A stretch of DNA of 64,000 nt, from the NCBI RefSeq assembly GCF_031180965.1, contig NZ_JAPSLH010000011.1:62001-126000 (forward strand), in the 5' to 3' direction. Position 1 is the stretch's first letter, and every line of letters starts with the position of its first letter. Under the pieces are notes generated by a model. That model saw only the letters and a list, made by a program, of their open reading frames with translations. It ran no database searches and was not told the DNA's origin. The position numbers and the translations under genes were made by a program. This DNA is from Chelativorans sp. GTDB lineage: Bacteria; Pseudomonadota; Alphaproteobacteria; Rhizobiales; Rhizobiaceae. Positions 44,211 through 53,078 of this stretch are shown piece by piece.

Positions 44211-45668
44211 TTATCGCAGCCATTTTGCGTGTTCGCGCGCAAAATGCGATGCGGCAAGATAGGTCCGGTAGCGGCCCTCGAGGCGCTCGGCAAGCCGGGT
44301 GCGCGGCATCACGGTCCTGGCGGCGGCGAGCGCCCCCTCCTCGATCCTGATCCCCGCCTTGCCGGCGACCATGCGCAGGACGCCGAGCGCCGTCATCTCG
44401 CGGCTTTCCTCGGCCACCCTCATCTCGCGCCCGAGTACATCGGCGAGGATCTGCTGCTGCGCGGGATGCCGCGCCGCGCCTCCGATGAGGGTGAGGGGCG
44501 AGGAGGGGAGGCCGGCGGTCTCCAGATTGTGACGGACTGCGAAGGCGATTCCCTCCATGACCGCCCGGGCCACGGCTCCTGGACCGTGCGAGCGGTCCAG
44601 GCCGAGAAAGGCGCCGCGCACCTGCTTGTCCTCGAACGGAGCCCGCTCGCCGCAAAGATAGGGCAGGAACAGCATGCCGCAGGGTTCCTCGTCCTCGGCT
44701 GCGGCCGCGTCAAGCAGTGCCGCGACCGGTTTGCCCGTCAGCTCAGCTGCCCAGTCCAGCGCCGCGCCCGCTGTGAGAAAGGGCGAAATGATGATGGCGC
44801 GGTCGGCGCGAAGGGGATCGGCGAGCGTGTAGATGTCTCTCGGCGGGGCTGCATCGGCCATGGAGAGGGTGGCCGCCACCCACCCCGTGGTTCCAAGATA
44901 GGCATAGGCGGCGCCCGGGCTGTCGGCGAGCGCGCCCCATGTGGCGGCGGCCGCGTCGCCCGCCCCGTTGAAGACAGGAATGCCGGCCGGCAGGCCGAGC
45001 TCCCGCGCCGGCGCCGGCAGAAGGCTGCCGACAACGGCATCGGCGGCCATGATCTCCGGCAAGGCGGCGGGATCGACGCCTGAGGCCGTCGTCAGGGCCT
45101 CGTCCCAGATCCGCGATGAAATATTCATCAGACCGGTCGTGGAAGCCGTGGTCGGGTCTATGGCTGCACGACCGGTCAGCCGCGAGGTCACCGCGTCCTT
45201 CGCACCGAAGGTCCAGTGGATATCAGGACGTGAAGCGGCGCCCGGCACGAAACGTTCCCGGCACATGAGCTTGAGGATCGTATGGGCGGGGTCGAGCCGG
45301 TTGCCCGTCCGCTGCGCGTAGTCGTCCGGGAGCCTTGAAACGAGGGCGCGCACCTCCTCCTCGTCCAGTCTGCGATCGGAGTAGAGCGCTGCGGGCGCAA
45401 TCGCCTGCCCGTTGCCGTCGAGCGCGACGAGGTTCTGCATCGAGCCGGTGAAGGCGAGCGCCGCGATCGAGTCCCTGGCTGGCAGGGCGGCCAGCGCAGA
45501 CTTCAGCGCCGACCACCATTGGGCCGGATCCTGCTCCTGCGAACCATCGGGACCGATGGCGGTGGAGAGCGGCTGGGTCGAGGCGGCGGCGATTCTGCCG
45601 CCGGCGTCGAACACGACGGCCTTCAGTGCCGAAGAGCCGATATCCACCGCAAGAAGAGTCCGGTCCAA
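44211..45668 (-). CDS. FGGY-family carbohydrate kinase (xylulokinase-like)
   Basis: This 485-residue sugar kinase has the N-terminal phosphate-1 motif DIGSSALKAVVFD, catalytic-region GAGDAAAATWGA (Asp of the FGGY active site) and adenosine motif GGAARHPAQQQILADVLG. It phosphorylates a sugar or polyol brought in by the CUT2 importer encoded downstream. Xylulokinase similarity is loose, so the substrate stays open. It is the first gene of the operon; the 50 bases upstream separate it from a MarR gene on the same strand. Confidence 0.83.
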   Translation of the reverse strand: MDRTLLAVDIGSSALKAVVFDAGGRIAAASTQPLSTAIGPDGSQEQDPAQWWSALKSALAALPARDSIAALAFTGSMQNLVALDGNGQAIAPAALYSDRRLDEEEVRALVSRLPDDYAQRTGNRLDPAHTILKLMCRERFVPGAASRPDIHWTFGAKDAVTSRLTGRAAIDPTTASTTGLMNISSRIWDEALTTASGVDPAALPEIMAADAVVGSLLPAPARELGLPAGIPVFNGAGDAAAATWGALADSPGAAYAYLGTTGWVAATLSMADAAPPRDIYTLADPLRADRAIIISPFLTAGAALDWAAELTGKPVAALLDAAAAEDEEPCGMLFLPYLCGERAPFEDKQVRGAFLGLDRSHGPGAVARAVMEGIAFAVRHNLETAGLPSSPLTLIGGAARHPAQQQILADVLGREMRVAEESREMTALGVLRMVAGKAGIRIEEGALAAARTVMPRTRLAERLEGRYRTYLAASHFAREHAKWLR

Positions 45669-45718
45669 AGCCTTGCCCCTAGCCCTTTCCGATCAGAGCA
45701 ATTCCGCGACTGGATTTG

Positions 45719-46264
45719 TCAAGTGCGGATCGGGTCCGCCGCCGGCTGGGCGTCGATAGGCACAGTCGTTTCCCGCGATGAAGGATCCTGGGCGGCAATG
45801 GCGGCCTCCCCGCCGGCAATGGCCTTGTCGAGAAGCGCCAGGAACAGCGCCCTTTCCTCCGCGCTGAGGTTGCGCAGCAGATCCGCCTCGTGCCTCGGAG
45901 TCTCCGCTTCCACAAGCGCTGCCGCTCTGACGCCCGCCTCCGACAGGCGCAGTTCGAATATCCTGCCATCGGCCTGCGACCTCCTGCGCGCGACGAACCC
46001 CTGTTCGAGGAGAGGGCCGAGGGTTTGCTGCAGCGTCGGTGCCTCGATGCGCAGCAGGCGGGCAAGAGTATTCTGGCTGAGGTCGGGATAGCGGCGGATG
46101 AGCAGGAGGACGCCGCCTTGCACGGGCGTCACCTTCAGCCCGCGCCGCGAGAACCATTTCTGCCAATGGGCGAGGAAGAGCCCCTGAAGGCGCCGGATCC
46201 GGATGCCGGCAATATTCTCAAGAAGGTTCCTCTCGTGATCCTCGGCCGCTGCCGGGCCGTTCAT
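45719..46264 (-). CDS. MarR-family regulator of the gentisate-type operon
   Basis: This 181-residue protein has a MarR winged helix: LKVTPVQGGVLLLIRRYPDLSQNTLARLLRIEAPTLQQTLGPLLEQGFVARRRSQADGR is the helix-turn-helix plus wing (about 48-105). It starts 2 bases after the hydrolase stop, so it is co-transcribed with the ring-cleavage genes. MarR repressors of aromatic operons are often released by the aromatic acid. The DNA target was not found. Confidence 0.82.
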   Translation of the reverse strand: MNGPAAAEDHERNLLENIAGIRIRRLQGLFLAHWQKWFSRRGLKVTPVQGGVLLLIRRYPDLSQNTLARLLRIEAPTLQQTLGPLLEQGFVARRRSQADGRIFELRLSEAGVRAAALVEAETPRHEADLLRNLSAEERALFLALLDKAIAGGEAAIAAQDPSSRETTVPIDAQPAADPIRT

Positions 46265-46266
46265 GC

Positions 46267-47136
46267 CTATCTGCGGTCCCAATTGCCCACCACGCGCACA
46301 TCTATCGACCCGATCCCCTCGAAGCTGGCGTGGAGGATGTCTCCCGCCGCGACCGGCGCGACGCCTTCCGGTGTCCCGGTCATGATGACATCACCCGGAT
46401 AGAGCGTATAGGCCTTGCTGGCGAATTCGATAAGCTTCTGCACGTTGAAGATCAGCATGTTCGTGTTGGCTTTCTGCCGCGTCTCACCGCCGATCGTGAG
46501 TTCGAAGTTGAGATTGTTGGGATCGGCGATCTCGTCCGCCGTCACGAGCCACGGGCCCAGAACGCTGAACGTGTCCAGCGACTTGCGGTAGCTGCGCTCC
46601 TCCGGGCCGCGGATGGTCATGTCCAGGCCGATCGTATAGCCAGCGACATGGTCGAGCGCCTCTTCCTCCCGGATGCGGAAGCCCCTCTTGCCGATCACCA
46701 CGGCAAGCTCGATCTCGTGATCGGTGCGCCTGTCGGGCCAGTCGACCACGATCGCGTCGGAAGGACCGATCAGCGAACTGGTCGCCTTCAGGAAGACGCC
46801 GGCCTCCGCGATCGGCTTGATCTTCATCCCGTGATGCAGCGCGCTGTCGTCAAGCACCTCGTCGAGATGGGCCCGGTAGTTGACCGGAGCGCCGATGATC
46901 TTGCCCGGATTGGCGATGGGGCTGAGCAGCTTCACCTCGGACAGCGGCTTGGCCGGGGCGGTTTTTGCCAGCGCCTCCGTCTTCGGGCGCAGCTCGCCGA
47001 AATGGGCCATGAAGACGTCGCCGTGCGGGAACGGCCAGCGATAGCTCGGCAATTCCTCCAGCACGGTGCTCACATCGCGCACCTGGTCGCCCTCGACCAC
47101 GCCGAGGCGATTGTCGTTAAAACGGCAGAAACGCAT
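46267..47136 (-). CDS. Fumarylacetoacetate hydrolase-family protein (fumarylpyruvate or maleylpyruvate hydrolase candidate)
   Basis: This 289-residue FAH-fold enzyme has GAPVNYRAH, a metal-site segment DHEIELAVVIGKRG (about 137-150) and the C-terminal PGDVIMTGTPEGV. Placed after a gentisate-type dioxygenase, it most likely hydrolyses the ring-opened product to pyruvate and a C4 acid. No maleylpyruvate isomerase is encoded nearby, so either the direct hydrolysis of maleylpyruvate or a distant isomerase is needed. The spacing to the dioxygenase gene is 36 bases. Confidence 0.83.
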   Translation of the reverse strand: MRFCRFNDNRLGVVEGDQVRDVSTVLEELPSYRWPFPHGDVFMAHFGELRPKTEALAKTAPAKPLSEVKLLSPIANPGKIIGAPVNYRAHLDEVLDDSALHHGMKIKPIAEAGVFLKATSSLIGPSDAIVVDWPDRRTDHEIELAVVIGKRGFRIREEEALDHVAGYTIGLDMTIRGPEERSYRKSLDTFSVLGPWLVTADEIADPNNLNFELTIGGETRQKANTNMLIFNVQKLIEFASKAYTLYPGDVIMTGTPEGVAPVAAGDILHASFEGIGSIDVRVVGNWDRR

Positions 47137-47172
47137 GTCTTGCTCCGGATATCAGTTGCAAAGGTGGACGGC

Positions 47173-48225
47173 TTAGGGCCGGGCGCGGTCTTCGCAGAAA
47201 TAGCCGAGCTTTTCCTGCGCGACCCGGTCGGAAAAGCAGAAGACGACGCAATCCTCGCTAGCCTTGAACGAGCGCCACTTCCAGCCAGGCACCGCGATGA
47301 CGTCCCGCGGGGAGAAATCCAGCACCTTGTCGCCGACGGTGATCGTGCCGCTTCCCTCGGCGATGCACATGATGATCCCGTCCGTCGAACGGATGCGCGC
47401 CGTCTCCATGTCTCTGGGAATCAGCGTGACCCAGGCCGACATGGTCGGCATGGTCCAGCCGCCGTCCATAGGGTTCGCATAGCGCAGCGTGGTGCCCAGA
47501 TGCGGATCGACCGCTTCGCCGCGCGATGCCTTGTAGAGCGCCTCGCGCGTGCGCTCGTACGGATAGTTGAAGATGGGCGTGGTCAGCCCGTAGCGGCTGC
47601 CGCCCGAGAGCGGCAGGAGACCCGACCCGAAGCGGGCGAGCGAATCCCCTTCCGGGCGCATAATCTCCTGGCGGTCGTCATTATAGTCTTCGCGGAACAC
47701 CGCCTCGAAGAAGGCGATCATGGGCACGTCCAGCCCGTCGAGCCATACCGCCGGGTCGCTGCCTTCGTTGCCGTGGTCGTGATAGGCCCAGGCCGGCGTG
47801 ATGACGAAGTCCCCAAAGCTCATTTTCGTGCGCTCGCCGCCAACGGCCGTATATGCGCCTTCACCCTCCAGCATGAAGCGCAGGGCGGACGGGGTATGCC
47901 TGTGCGCCGGCGCCGTCTCGCCGGGCATGATCACCTGGATGCCTGCATAGAGCGTGGAGGTGGCGCGGGATTGGCCGGGAAAAGCGGGGTTCTCGAGCAC
48001 CAGCACCCGGCGCTCCGCTTCCTCCGCCGTCAGCAGGCTGCCTGATTCGATGACGAGCGGCCGGATATCCTGATACCGCCAGCGGTGCGGAAGCGCCTTC
48101 GAGCTCGGCTCGGGCGGAAGCATGCCTTTCATGACCTCCCACAACGGGGCGAGATCATGCGGCTTCAGCCGATCGTAGAATTCCTGGCGCTTCGAGCGCG
48201 TGGTTTCGTCGACGGAATGCTGCAT
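47173..48225 (-). CDS. Gentisate 1,2-dioxygenase family ring-cleavage enzyme
   Basis: This 350-residue bicupin has iron-ligand candidates His108 and His110 (PAHRHTPSAL) and His149 (AYHDHGN). They match the spacing of gentisate and salicylate 1,2-dioxygenases (His119, His121 and His160 in the salicylate enzyme; family knowledge). It opens the ring of gentisate or a related salicylate or 1-hydroxy-2-naphthoate substrate. The second cupin (about 265-330) has no complete metal motif. It heads the operon; a good promoter lies at 48255-48282. ATG 48225 has GGAGGAG upstream. Confidence 0.85.
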   Translation of the reverse strand: MQHSVDETTRSKRQEFYDRLKPHDLAPLWEVMKGMLPPEPSSKALPHRWRYQDIRPLVIESGSLLTAEEAERRVLVLENPAFPGQSRATSTLYAGIQVIMPGETAPAHRHTPSALRFMLEGEGAYTAVGGERTKMSFGDFVITPAWAYHDHGNEGSDPAVWLDGLDVPMIAFFEAVFREDYNDDRQEIMRPEGDSLARFGSGLLPLSGGSRYGLTTPIFNYPYERTREALYKASRGEAVDPHLGTTLRYANPMDGGWTMPTMSAWVTLIPRDMETARIRSTDGIIMCIAEGSGTITVGDKVLDFSPRDVIAVPGWKWRSFKASEDCVVFCFSDRVAQEKLGYFCEDRARP

Positions 48226-48254
48226 GACTGCTCCTCCTCACTTGCAGACCGTAA

Positions 48255-48282
48255 GGTATACTAACGAGTTCTGGGCGGTCAA
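48255..48282 (-). promoter_or_regulatory. Promoter of the gentisate-type operon, with GTATAC at the -10 region
   Basis: On the minus strand TTGACC (plus 48277-48282) and TATACC (plus 48255-48260) are separated by 16 bases, giving a near-consensus promoter about 30 bases upstream of the dioxygenase start. The -10 lies in GTATACCTT, a word shared with the promoter region of the FMN reductase gene (63955-63963). Confidence 0.65.
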
Positions 48283-48368
48283 TCGCGATCAGGAGAGCGC
48301 CTGTCCATACGTTGCAAAGCAAGGCGGCGCGAAAGGGACGGGGTCCTCCAGCGCTGCGGAAAGAAAAG

Positions 48369-49274
48369 TCAGGCAGGCGCTTCGCCGGGTATCTTGCGCC
48401 TGACGCGAGGGCGCGGAGCCGCCGCTTGTGCGGCTTCCTGCCTCCGCCGCTCGCTGGCGCCAAGTTTCTCCGAAAGCCGGCGGGCGGCGTCGAGCAGCGC
48501 CGCAATCGTCGCCTTTCGCCTGGCGCCGGTCAGCTGCTTGTCGGAGCCGAGCACGGTCATCGCCGCCGCGATGCGGCCCGAATAGTCGAACACCGGCGCG
48601 GCCACCGCAGCGAAATTGGAGTTTATGCTGTTGGTCGTCATGGCGTAGCCCTGCGCGCGGATGCTCTCGACAAGCCCGCCGAGGTCGGCGCCGCGCACGG
48701 CTGCGGGATTGCCGCCGGCCGCACGCTGCTCCTCAGAGGTGCGCACCGCGGACGCCAGCTCATCCTCGATGACGCCGCGCGTCTCGCTTTCCTCCAGAAA
48801 GGCGAGGAAAACCTGTCCCGTGGCGGAGGCGAGGAGGGGAAGGACATAGCCGAGCCGCACGGCGAGCGAGCCCTGCCGCTCGCCGTCCATCTTGGAGACG
48901 ATGCCTGGGCCCCGGTCGCCCCAGAGGGAAAGATAGGTGGCAAAGCCCGTCGCATCGCGCAGAGCAGATAGCTCCTCGCGCGCGAGCTCGACCACGTCAA
49001 GTTGCCGGATCGCCGACAGACCAAGCTGGATGGCGAAACGGCCGAGGCCGTAGTGCCCGGTCGTCGGATCCTGGTAGGCGACGCCCTCGCTCACGAAGCT
49101 CACCAGATAGAGGTGCACCTTGCTGGGCGGCATACCGGCCGCCGCCGCGATCTCGCGCAGCGGCAGCGGTCCGTCGGCCGCCTCGAGGGCGCGGATCACC
49201 TGGAATCCGACCTCGATGGACTGGATGCGGCGCTGCTTCCATTCCTGTGTCGCGCGGTCTTTCTTCGCTGCCAT
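48369..49274 (-). CDS. IclR-family transcriptional regulator
   Basis: This 301-residue protein has an IclR winged helix (about 20-80: SIEVGFQVIRALEAADGPLPLREIAAAAGMPPSKVHLYLVSFV). An effector domain follows (about 95-265: SLWGDRGPGIV, AVRLGYVLPLLASATGQVFLAF, NFAAVAAPVFDYSG, AAMTVLG). A basic tail follows. It is encoded 22 bases after the GldA-like gene, so both are probably in one transcript, and it lies upstream of the gentisate operon. It may control either unit. Confidence 0.84.
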   Translation of the reverse strand: MAAKKDRATQEWKQRRIQSIEVGFQVIRALEAADGPLPLREIAAAAGMPPSKVHLYLVSFVSEGVAYQDPTTGHYGLGRFAIQLGLSAIRQLDVVELAREELSALRDATGFATYLSLWGDRGPGIVSKMDGERQGSLAVRLGYVLPLLASATGQVFLAFLEESETRGVIEDELASAVRTSEEQRAAGGNPAAVRGADLGGLVESIRAQGYAMTTNSINSNFAAVAAPVFDYSGRIAAAMTVLGSDKQLTGARRKATIAALLDAARRLSEKLGASERRRQEAAQAAAPRPRVRRKIPGEAPA

Positions 49275-49296
49275 CCAAATCCCCTTTTTCCGTCAG

Positions 49297-50403
49297 TTAG
49301 CGTGAAATGGCGGGGAGGTCGAGCGCCTCGCCATGTTCGAGGGCGCGGATCGCCCACGCCAGCCTCTCGGCCGCAAGGGGTGCCTTCTGGTTCTCCATGA
49401 AGGGGCTCTCGGCCGCCGCCTGGGCAAGGCGCAGGACGACCGCCTCGATCGGCTGCTCCAGGCCGAGCTCAGCCAGCGTGCGGGGTAAGCTGACAGCGCC
49501 GAAGAAGCCGTGCAGCTCCAGGAACTCGGCGGCGGGGCGTCCTTCCGCCACCACCTGCACCAGCGTTCCGTAAGCAGCGTGCTCGCCATGCAGAGAGTGG
49601 GAGCGGACATCTTCGATCGTGCCGAGCTCGGTAGCGATCGCATGCGCGACCGACAATCCGGTATTCTCGAACCCGATCGCGCTCATGAGCAGGACGGCCT
49701 CCACGGCGTACTCGAAATCCTCCGTCACCTCTCCCGTGCCCGCCACGCGCATCGCCGCCGGGCCATGCTCGACCAGCGTGCGGTAGCAGGCATCCGCCAC
49801 CAGCCTGCCGGTGAGCAGTGGCCTCGCGCCATGCTTGGTCAGCCCCGCGCCCGCCCAGTTCGCTTCCGCTTCGAATTTCGTCGACAGCGCGTCGCCGATC
49901 CCGCCGCGCAGGAAACGCGCTGGGGCGGCCGCGATGATCGCCGTATCCACGATCACGAAAGCCGGATTGTCGTCCATCTGCTCGACCGCGGCGAGCCTGT
50001 GCGCCGCGTCATAGATCACCACGCCACGCGTTGCCGGCGCGTCGGTGGACGCGACGGTGGGCACGCTGATGAAGGGCAGGCGGTTTCGCCGCGCAACCCC
50101 CTTCGCCGTGTCGAGCGCGCGCCCGCCGCCGACGCCCACAACCACTTCGCCGCCGCCCTCCCGCACCTCGACCGCGAGCCGGTCCATCTCGGCAAGCGTG
50201 ACGTCGCCGTCGAAGGGGATGATCTCGGCCACGATATCCTGCCGTCGCAGGCTCTCCTCAAGCACCGGCCGAAGCTGTTCGAGCACCGCCGCATCGCAGA
50301 GCACGCTGATCGACCGGCCGAGCGTGGCGGCCTTCTCGCCGAGCATCCCGATGGCGTCCGGCCCCTGGATGTAGAATCGCGGGGCCCTGAAGATCCTCGC
50401 CAC
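49297..50403 (-). CDS. Iron-containing alcohol dehydrogenase, glycerol dehydrogenase (GldA)-like
   Basis: This 368-residue group III dehydrogenase has the NAD-binding GVGGGRALDTAKG segment (about 90-104) and TVASTDAPAT. Metal ligands are expected in IGDALSTKFEAE (Asp), SVAHAIA (His) and SLHGEHAAYG (His). It should oxidise glycerol or a related vicinal diol; maleylacetate reductases are related, but the GldA-like motifs fit better. The GTG start at 50403 has GGAGG about 4 bases upstream. It is divergent from a MetE-like gene and lies upstream of iclR. Confidence 0.8.
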   Translation of the reverse strand: MARIFRAPRFYIQGPDAIGMLGEKAATLGRSISVLCDAAVLEQLRPVLEESLRRQDIVAEIIPFDGDVTLAEMDRLAVEVREGGGEVVVGVGGGRALDTAKGVARRNRLPFISVPTVASTDAPATRGVVIYDAAHRLAAVEQMDDNPAFVIVDTAIIAAAPARFLRGGIGDALSTKFEAEANWAGAGLTKHGARPLLTGRLVADACYRTLVEHGPAAMRVAGTGEVTEDFEYAVEAVLLMSAIGFENTGLSVAHAIATELGTIEDVRSHSLHGEHAAYGTLVQVVAEGRPAAEFLELHGFFGAVSLPRTLAELGLEQPIEAVVLRLAQAAAESPFMENQKAPLAAERLAWAIRALEHGEALDLPAISR

Positions 50404-50499
50404 GCCCTCCTCCTTGTTCCCTGCGGCCGCCCCGCGGTTGACATTGGCCGCGTTCGAAAACGTATAATGCCATTCGAGATGACATAAAGGGAGGATCGT

Positions 50500-51528
50500 G
50501 TGCTGTTTCCAACCACGCTCGTCGGGAGCTACCCCCAGCCGGAATGGCTGATCGACCGCAAGAAGCTCGCCGGGCGATTTCCGCCGCGCGTGCGTGCCAG
50601 GGAACTCTGGCGCATCCAGCCCGAGTACCTCGCCGAGGCGCAGGACGATGCGACCGTCATGGCCATCAAGGCTCAGGAGGAGGCAGGGCTCGACATCATC
50701 ACGGACGGCGAGATCCGCCGCGAGAGCTATTCGAACCGCTTCGCGACGGCGCTGGAAGGCGTGGACCTCGACAATCCCGGCACGGCGCTCGACCGCTCCG
50801 GCCATCCCAATCCGGTGCCCCGGATCGTCGGCAAGATCCGCCGCAAGCACCCGGTCGAGGTGGAGGATGTAAAATTCCTCCGCCGGCACACGGACCGCAA
50901 GATCAAGATCACGGTCCCCGGGCCATTCACCATGGCCCAGCAGGCGCAAAACGATTTCTATTCCTCCGAGGAGGAGGCCGCGATGGACTATGCCGAAGCG
51001 GTCAATGCCGAGATCAAGGATCTCTTCGCCGCCGGGGCCGATATCGTGCAAATTGACGAGCCCTATATGCAGGCGCGTCCGCAGAAGGCCGAGCAGTACG
51101 GGCTGAAGGCGCTCAATCGGGCGCTCGAAGGGGTGACCGGCACCACCGCGGTGCATATCTGCTTCGGCTACGCGGCCATCATCCACGAGCGGCCCTCCGG
51201 CTATTCCTTCCTGACGCAGCTCAGCGGCTGCTCCTGCCATCAGGTTTCGCTCGAGACGGCCCAGTCGAAGCTCGACTGCTCCATCCTGACCGGCCTTCCG
51301 GGCAAGGCGATCATGCTGGGCGTCATCGACCTTTCCGACATGAATGTCGAAACGCCGGAGGTGGTGGCGGAGCGCATCCGCCGCGCGCTGCCTTATGTGG
51401 ATGCGAAGAACATCATCGTAGCGCCGGATTGCGGCATGAAATACCTGCCGCGCGAGGTGGCCTTCGGCAAGATGCGGGCCATGGTCGAGGGCGCCAGGAT
51501 CATGCGCCGCGAGTTCGGCGAGGCTTGA
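50500..51528 (+). CDS. Cobalamin-independent methionine synthase-like core protein (MetE C-terminal-type)
   Basis: This 342-residue protein corresponds to the single-barrel C-terminal half of MetE. It begins TTLVGSYPQPEWL, then shows ITDGEIRRESY, a QIDEPYMQARP motif and candidate zinc ligands in VHICFGY and the final APDCGMKYLP. It lacks the MetE N-terminal half. Family members include methionine synthases working with other methyl donors and uncharacterised methyltransferases in catabolic loci. GTG start with GGGAGG 4 bases upstream. A hydrolase gene follows by 19 bases. Housekeeping methionine synthesis seems unlikely from the location; this is inference. Confidence 0.78.
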   Translation: MLFPTTLVGSYPQPEWLIDRKKLAGRFPPRVRARELWRIQPEYLAEAQDDATVMAIKAQEEAGLDIITDGEIRRESYSNRFATALEGVDLDNPGTALDRSGHPNPVPRIVGKIRRKHPVEVEDVKFLRRHTDRKIKITVPGPFTMAQQAQNDFYSSEEEAAMDYAEAVNAEIKDLFAAGADIVQIDEPYMQARPQKAEQYGLKALNRALEGVTGTTAVHICFGYAAIIHERPSGYSFLTQLSGCSCHQVSLETAQSKLDCSILTGLPGKAIMLGVIDLSDMNVETPEVVAERIRRALPYVDAKNIIVAPDCGMKYLPREVAFGKMRAMVEGARIMRREFGEA

Positions 51529-51547
51529 GCCCATCGGGAGAGGCGCA

Positions 51548-52267
51548 ATGGTCCTCAAGACGATTGTCCTGGTCCAGGGCGCCTGGGGATCCAGCGCGAG
51601 CTGGACGCCGGTGGCCGCACTCTTGCGCGGGGCGGGCCATGTGGTCCATGTGCCGAGCCTGACCGGACTTGGCGAGCGCCGGCATCTGTTCAGCGGCTCG
51701 ATCACGCTCGGCACGCACGTCCAGGATGTCGTCGGCGCGGTGGAGAGCGAGGGGCTGGAGCGCTTCGTGCTGGTCGGCCACTCCTATGGCGGCATGGTCA
51801 TCACCGGCCTTGCCGACCTTATGCCTGACCGGATCGCCGGGCTCGTCTACCTCGACGCCTTCCTGCCCGAAAACGGGCAGTCGGTCTTCGACCTCATCGG
51901 CCCGGAGCGCACGCTCCTAAACCTGGCGCAGGCCGGCGATGCGGGTGGGCTCGGCGTGCCGCCGCCCGAGCGCCACGCGACGCGCGTGCCGCAGGACCTG
52001 CGCCACTACATGACGGGCCGCTCGCCGCAGCCGGTCGGCACGATGATTGAGCGCGTCCGGCTCAGCGGCGGCTACCGGAACGTCCCGCGCCGGCACTATG
52101 TCTCGGCGGTGATCGACCAGGCGCCCGTCTTCGCGCAGGCCTATGAGCGCGTCCGCTCCGATCCGCGCTGGACCAGCGAGACGATCGACACCGGCCACAT
52201 GGTGCAGCTCGAAAAGCCCGCGGAAGTCGCGGGCATCATTGGCAGGTTCGCTGCCGAATCCGCTTAG
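51548..52267 (+). CDS. Alpha/beta hydrolase (EstC/hydroxynitrile-lyase-like)
   Basis: This 239-residue protein has an oxyanion-region LVQGAWGSSASW, nucleophile motif GHSYGG (Ser near 79), acid in a DAF segment or further on, and TGHMVQLE (His near 217). Small hydrolases of this type include esterases and hydroxynitrile lyases. It is co-transcribed with the MetE-like gene and convergent with the enoyl-CoA hydratase gene. The substrate is unknown. Confidence 0.82.
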   Translation: MVLKTIVLVQGAWGSSASWTPVAALLRGAGHVVHVPSLTGLGERRHLFSGSITLGTHVQDVVGAVESEGLERFVLVGHSYGGMVITGLADLMPDRIAGLVYLDAFLPENGQSVFDLIGPERTLLNLAQAGDAGGLGVPPPERHATRVPQDLRHYMTGRSPQPVGTMIERVRLSGGYRNVPRRHYVSAVIDQAPVFAQAYERVRSDPRWTSETIDTGHMVQLEKPAEVAGIIGRFAAESA

Positions 52268-52352
52268 CAAGCAGAGGCGGGGAGATTTACCCCGCTCTGG
52301 CCGGTAGGGCAGGGGGGTGCGAAGGGTTCCTCCGCTGTCGCAGAAACTCGCT

Positions 52353-53078
52353 TTACCTGTACCGCTCCGCCGTCACCGAGCTGTTGATCAGGGCGGCGAG
52401 TTCCTTGCGCGAGGCGAAGGAGGTTTCCGGGCTGAGGGAAAGGAAGGCCTTGATGCCGCGCACCACCGGGACCGAGTTCTTCTCCAGCTGTCCGACGATG
52501 CGGGCGACATCTTCTTCAAGCTCGCTGTCGGGCACCGCCATACCGATCAGTCCCAAGGTCTTCGCTTCGGCGGCGCTGACCGGATCGCGCGTCAGCACAA
52601 GCCGGGCCAGCGCAGCGCGCGGAACGCGGTCTGCAAGCGCATTCATGACGAGCGTCGGCGCGATGTCGTGGTTCATCTCGGGCACCTGGAAGACCGCCGT
52701 CTCGGCGGCGATCGCCACGTCGGCGAGTGCTGCAAGTGCACAGCCGACGCCCGCCGCCCTGCCACGCACGGCGGCCACGAACGGCACCGGGATCTCGCGG
52801 AGCACTTCGTAGAAATCGAGTACGGGCTCGGAGATCGCCGCACGCAGGTCGAGCGCGGTGGCGCGCGAGCCGGGAACCGGCATGGCCGCGCTCCGCCCGG
52901 TGCAGAAATCGGCTCCGTTCGCCTTCAGCAGAACGACGCGGGTCTCCGCCGCAAGCCCCTTCAGCGCGGCCGTGATCGCCTCCGCCATCGCCGCCGTCAG
53001 CGCATTCCCATTGTCCGGGCGGTTGAGCGTGATTTCGAGCGCCGCTCCCCGGCTTGCGATCAGCACGTCCTCTGTCAC
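52353..53078 (-). CDS. Enoyl-CoA hydratase/isomerase family protein
   Basis: This 241-residue crotonase-fold protein has the oxyanion-hole segments ALKG/KANGADFCTGR (about 50-62) and AAVRGRAAGVGCALAALADVAIA (about 102-124). The usual second catalytic Glu position is occupied in PEMNHDIAPT. It would act on a CoA thioester, by hydration, isomerisation or ring opening. It has a GTG start overlapping the molybdenum hydroxylase stop (GTGA), so the two are translationally coupled. This pairing suggests that one substrate passes through both. Confidence 0.83.
   Translation of the reverse strand: MTEDVLIASRGAALEITLNRPDNGNALTAAMAEAITAALKGLAAETRVVLLKANGADFCTGRSAAMPVPGSRATALDLRAAISEPVLDFYEVLREIPVPFVAAVRGRAAGVGCALAALADVAIAAETAVFQVPEMNHDIAPTLVMNALADRVPRAALARLVLTRDPVSAAEAKTLGLIGMAVPDSELEEDVARIVGQLEKNSVPVVRGIKAFLSLSPETSFASRKELAALINSSVTAERYR

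Noticed and set aside
50404-51714. In-frame upstream extension of the GldA-like gene to about 805 codons
   Set aside because: The extension runs antisense through the MetE-like gene; the enzyme domain begins at the GTG at 50403, which has a Shine-Dalgarno.
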